From assembly GCF_030687535.1 (NCBI RefSeq), contig NZ_CP117437.1, forward strand, positions 4,113,501 through 4,177,500: a DNA stretch of 64,000 bases, written 5' to 3'. Shown here in pieces: positions 60,886 through 64,000 of the stretch. The notes under the pieces were generated by a model that was not told where the DNA came from, did not search any database, and worked only from the letters and a program-made list of their open reading frames with translations. The DNA is from Pseudomonas sp. FP2335 (lineage in GTDB: Bacteria > Pseudomonadota > Gammaproteobacteria > Pseudomonadales > Pseudomonadaceae). The translations under genes were made by a program, and so were the position numbers. The first letter of the stretch is position 1, and each line of letters opens with the position of its first letter.

Positions 60886-63800
60886 CGCTGCCGAACCTGA
60901 CGAAATACACCGAAGGGTCACGCCTGGACGTCCATTGCACACCGGCAATGATCTTCACCAGGCGCCCTTCGTCCATCGCCGCAGAGATCGGCGCATAGGC
61001 GGCAGCGATGGGAGTCGCGAAAAGTCGTCGCCGGAACCACTCATCGGTCATTTGAATGCCCACGCGGGCCTTTAGATCCAGCGAGCTGCCACTCGCCCAG
61101 CGCGTCATGACGAAATACACCGTGTCGGACTGTGGGTGCGTGCAGTAGAAGTCCGACGCCAGCAAGGCGCCAGAGCGTTTTTCCACCACGTGCAAGCTGA
61201 ACCCCATCTGCTCAAGGTGCACTCGAACCTGCCCCTGGGCCAAGTGACGTCGCTCAGTCAGATTGTGCTGAGTCGCAACTTGCAACGAAGCTTCGGGGGC
61301 TTGCGTCAAAGAGAAGTCCAAGCGATCAAACCCTGGGGTCAGGCCTTCGTCGCCAATGAAAATACTGGTTCTGGTCGAGCTCTCGATGGGTCGCAACATC
61401 CTCAACACATCGTCCGTCTGCCCAACGGCCGCCGGGGCCAGCCATTTGTCGAGTGTCGCCCTGAGATCGAACCACTGGGTGGCGGTCAGCGTGCTCCCGC
61501 TGGAGTCCGACAGATGCAACAGACGCTCCAGCAGAAAATGCCGACTGCTACGGGTCATCAAGGGAAAGGCCCGGTTCAACGACGCCGACACCGGCTCCGT
61601 AAACAACCCTCGATGCAACGTCCACACGCCATTGGCCCCCAGGGTCGCCGGGATCGGCTGGTGTGCAATGCCTGGCCCGGTCCAGTAGTACACGTCGATC
61701 GAGGCCGGGTGGACCACGGCATGGTTGGGCGTGATGAACACCAGGCGCTGCGACAACCCCTCCTGCGCCTCGGGCAATAGCCGGTAATAGCGAGTTCCCA
61801 GCCTCAACACGCTGAAGGCCTGGTCGGGCGTCGCGCTGGACGCCGTAAAGATATTCCTTGGTGGCGTTGCTTCAACTAACGTCATTTCCGTCACGAACCC
61901 CCACACCTGCCAACCGCCAGGCGCCTCTGGCGATTGACGTATCGCTTGTTCCAGCAATGCTTGCGCAGGTCGGGCCCATTCAGTTGCAGTCGACGACGAA
62001 GCCCAAGGTCGCCACGGGGCTGCACTGGGCCCTGGCTGCGGCGCATCGGCGCCCAGCAGCCACTCTCGCGGCTCGTCGATGTACAGGATCAATTCATCAT
62101 GGCCGTGCGCTTGCTGGTTTCTAAAACGCAGCACTTGCTCATCCTTGCGCCGGTAGACCGGGTAGCGCTCGCTATCGATAACCACAAACTGCTCACCGTC
62201 CTTGATGTAGCTGCCTCTGTTCCCCGGGCTTTGCAACTGCAGCGCATCACTGGGCATGCCACCTTTCTTGTAACGCTCCAACAGCTTCAGCGGCCTGGGC
62301 AACGATTGTTTCAGGCCCGTCAGTGTTTGGCGCTGCGAAAAGCGCACCATGGCATTGCGCATCGTCGCCCGTGCGGTCGCGGAGCCGGCGCTGGAGAGCC
62401 CCTTGGGGCCAGGCACTAATGTCGTCAGCACATCGACAAAGGCGATCAACGTCAGAAAGGCCACGTCCACCGCCGCCTTGGCATCGCCACTGTGGTGATA
62501 GTGCCGTGCAGCCAGCAGCAACTCGTACACACTGATCCCTACGCCAATCAGCGGGATAAACGACAACGCACCACGCACCGTCGCCGAGCGCTGTTCACCC
62601 AGGCGCAATTCGCGATACTCCGCCAAGGCATGAGCGGAGCGGGCACTGGCCTGGCTACGATGCTGGATTTCAAACAACCGCGCATGTACCAGCAGCGCCA
62701 CTGCATGGCTGTGGTCAGTGACGGCGATGTCCAGCCAACGTGGCGCAACCGCCTGGATCTGCTCGCGAATCTGCGCCTCGATCTCCTCCGGCAACACGGA
62801 CGCCACGCGATGCCGGACCTTGAACGAACGCACAAATCGGGCAACGGCCTCGCCTATCGTCAAGATAAAAAAGCCCTTCATGCGCAATCGCCTAAAGGTG
62901 CCCTGCGCCGATTCGGTTGACGGCGGCGCCCCGGGATAACTGGCCAACGCCTCGTGCGCCCAGCCAGGTGCAACCTGCCGCGCCAGCACCTTGATCGGCG
63001 CGGGCAAAGCACAGCCGTGGTTGAGGGTGTCCCTCATGGCATCCCAGTGCGGGTATTCGCTGATCACTGGAAACCCCTGCGCCGCCGGCCAATACACCAC
63101 GCAGCGTTGCGATACCCGGTCAAACATCACCAGCATCCCGGCAATATGCCGGTCGTGCTCAAGGGTGTAGCCCACCAATCGGACGAAACATAGTTGCACG
63201 CGATGGCCATTGCGTTCCAGGTCGGCAGGTACAGAGGCGGCGATAGCGGTATTGAACAAACTTCGCCCTTGGGCGCTCAGGCCTTGCTGTTCGGCCGAAA
63301 ACAGCTGCCATCGTGCGTGCTGCCGAACGACCCGGTAGCTGAGTGCAGGGCAAAGGCCAGGGTAGCCCGACTCCGGGTAAAACACCTGGCGGATGCGTGC
63401 TTCGTAATGCCCGCCGATGTCCAGGGCGGACAGGGTCTTGATCAGGTAGCGCACGTTCAGGCGGTCTTTCCAGGCGGGGTCCAGATAGCGGGCACGGTTC
63501 AGCCGCCACGCGGTCCATGGCGCCTGGGGGTCAAGGTTATGCAGGGCCAATTGCAGCAGGCTGTAGGTGCTGCGTTGCGCGCTCACGACCTTTTTCACGT
63601 GCCGGTCACCCACCGCGCACTGGCTCGACCAGCCACAAAAATGCGCGCTGACATCGTCGGGAATATCGAACAATGGGCGGTCGACATCCAGTTGCGGATA
63701 GAAGCCATCCAGGGTCAGCTGTGCGATCAGTCGCTCGCGGGCAAAATCTTCCAGCTCGGGCAGCAGGCTCCAGAGCTTTTCCTCAAAAGCCAAGGCGCTG

Positions 63801-64000
63801 GTCAGGTAGTGGTTTTGCAAATGCCTATAGCGCTGGCGCAGTGTCGTCGTGGCGGTGCCGAGCCATGCAGGCAGTTTTTTCGCCTGTGTCGCGGCAATGC
63901 GCAACAACTGTACATTGGCCAATGCCAACATTCGGGCGTCGTCCACCGGCACCTGCACATGTTCGCGCAGCTCATCGGCCAGCAACAGCCGAGCCAGGGC
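60833..64000 (-). CDS. Giant dermonecrotic-toxin-like (DUF6543-type) protein, N-terminus outside window
   Basis: 1055 residues are visible; the frame runs through base 64000, so the start lies outside. The protein resembles the large toxin-like proteins of pseudomonads, including the N-terminal part of the NEL gene at 24.4-29.2 kb. Notable features are TLSALDIGGHYEARIRQVF, the sequence RMKGFFILTIGEAVARFV, hydrophobic segments GALSFIPLIGVGISVYELLL and AAVDVAFLTLIAFVDVLTTL that could insert into membranes, and a basic tail ending RPRYQKKRH. No NEL or LRR region is present. Its function and delivery route are unknown. Confidence 0.82.
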   Translation of the reverse strand, partial: ALARLLLADELREHVQVPVDDARMLALANVQLLRIAATQAKKLPAWLGTATTTLRQRYRHLQNHYLTSALAFEEKLWSLLPELEDFARERLIAQLTLDGFYPQLDVDRPLFDIPDDVSAHFCGWSSQCAVGDRHVKKVVSAQRSTYSLLQLALHNLDPQAPWTAWRLNRARYLDPAWKDRLNVRYLIKTLSALDIGGHYEARIRQVFYPESGYPGLCPALSYRVVRQHARWQLFSAEQQGLSAQGRSLFNTAIAASVPADLERNGHRVQLCFVRLVGYTLEHDRHIAGMLVMFDRVSQRCVVYWPAAQGFPVISEYPHWDAMRDTLNHGCALPAPIKVLARQVAPGWAHEALASYPGAPPSTESAQGTFRRLRMKGFFILTIGEAVARFVRSFKVRHRVASVLPEEIEAQIREQIQAVAPRWLDIAVTDHSHAVALLVHARLFEIQHRSQASARSAHALAEYRELRLGEQRSATVRGALSFIPLIGVGISVYELLLAARHYHHSGDAKAAVDVAFLTLIAFVDVLTTLVPGPKGLSSAGSATARATMRNAMVRFSQRQTLTGLKQSLPRPLKLLERYKKGGMPSDALQLQSPGNRGSYIKDGEQFVVIDSERYPVYRRKDEQVLRFRNQQAHGHDELILYIDEPREWLLGADAPQPGPSAAPWRPWASSSTATEWARPAQALLEQAIRQSPEAPGGWQVWGFVTEMTLVEATPPRNIFTASSATPDQAFSVLRLGTRYYRLLPEAQEGLSQRLVFITPNHAVVHPASIDVYYWTGPGIAHQPIPATLGANGVWTLHRGLFTEPVSASLNRAFPLMTRSSRHFLLERLLHLSDSSGSTLTATQWFDLRATLDKWLAPAAVGQTDDVLRMLRPIESSTRTSIFIGDEGLTPGFDRLDFSLTQAPEASLQVATQHNLTERRHLAQGQVRVHLEQMGFSLHVVEKRSGALLASDFYCTHPQSDTVYFVMTRWASGSSLDLKARVGIQMTDEWFRRRLFATPIAAAYAPISAAMDEGRLVKIIAGVQWTSRRDPSVYFVRFGSVMPGAKQQRPRYQKKRH

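Overview
The window is a stretch of a Pseudomonas chromosome, almost certainly of the P. fluorescens group. The evidence is high-GC coding with strong Pseudomonas codon bias, REP/REPIN elements of the GTGGGAGCGGG...CTCGCGAA type common in that group, Pseudomonas-specific small families (DUF3309, DUF3509), an UndA enzyme, the NAGGN osmolyte cluster, and two gene orders that match P. aeruginosa as I remember it (fumC2-bolA-trhO-ABC-rbdA and folE-Smr-hydrolase-prmB-aroC). No plasmid, prophage, IS element or CRISPR array is visible. The two outermost genes run off the window edges.

Layout. 1-1.6 kb: C-terminal part of a DUF3857/transglutaminase-like protein. 1.7-5.4 kb: an AT-richer accessory pocket, all genes on the minus strand. 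It holds a RES/Xre toxin-antitoxin pair with a clear palindromic operator and four small orphan genes that look like immunity proteins; the last is fused to a degenerate ParA N-terminus. The pocket abuts tRNA-Asn, and a diverged copy of the tRNA's downstream terminator region lies at its far edge, which suggests an eroded integrative element. 5.5-9.7 kb: LysR, lldD, a diguanylate cyclase and undA (1-alkene-forming oxidase). 9.7-20.5 kb: rbdA, an ABC exporter, a DsbA-like protein, trhO, bolA, a DUF2059 protein, fumC, an EamA permease and a thiolase. 20.8-24.4 kb: polyphosphate:AMP phosphotransferase and mnmC. 24.4-29.2 kb: a 1608-residue protein with a dermonecrotic-toxin-like N-terminus, leucine-rich repeats and a NEL-type E3 ligase C-terminus. 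29.5-34.4 kb: the three-gene NAGGN osmoprotectant cluster. 34.4-36.4 kb: YheU, a divergent CsrA paralogue, an SDR enzyme and a DUF3309 peptide. 36.4-43.1 kb: an LtaS-like sulfatase, small membrane or hypothetical proteins, an ankyrin protein, an acyl-CoA synthetase, DUF3509 and an HTH-only LuxR protein. 43.3-52.3 kb: an acireductone-dioxygenase-like cupin that has lost metal ligands, an MFS permease, aroC, a hydrolase, a membrane protein, prmB, a cysteine-hydrolase homologue without the cysteine, Smr, folE and a glutaredoxin-like protein. 52.4-56.3 kb: an AtuA-like/CitMHS organic-acid module with a divergent LysR. 56.4-60.9 kb: a GST, an aminotransferase with divergent MarR, an AzgA-type purine permease and a LysE exporter. 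60.8-64 kb: a second giant toxin-like protein, truncated by the window end.

How it works together. Most of the window is ordinary core metabolism (lactate oxidation, fumarase, tRNA modification, chorismate and folate synthesis). The signalling genes between 7.9 and 12.2 kb make and probably degrade c-di-GMP. The parts most likely to be lineage-specific are the tRNA-Asn pocket and the two large toxin-like genes. The most unusual protein-level observations are losses of expected catalytic or metal-binding residues in the acireductone-dioxygenase homologue and the isochorismatase-fold hydrolase, and the ParA/immunity chimera.
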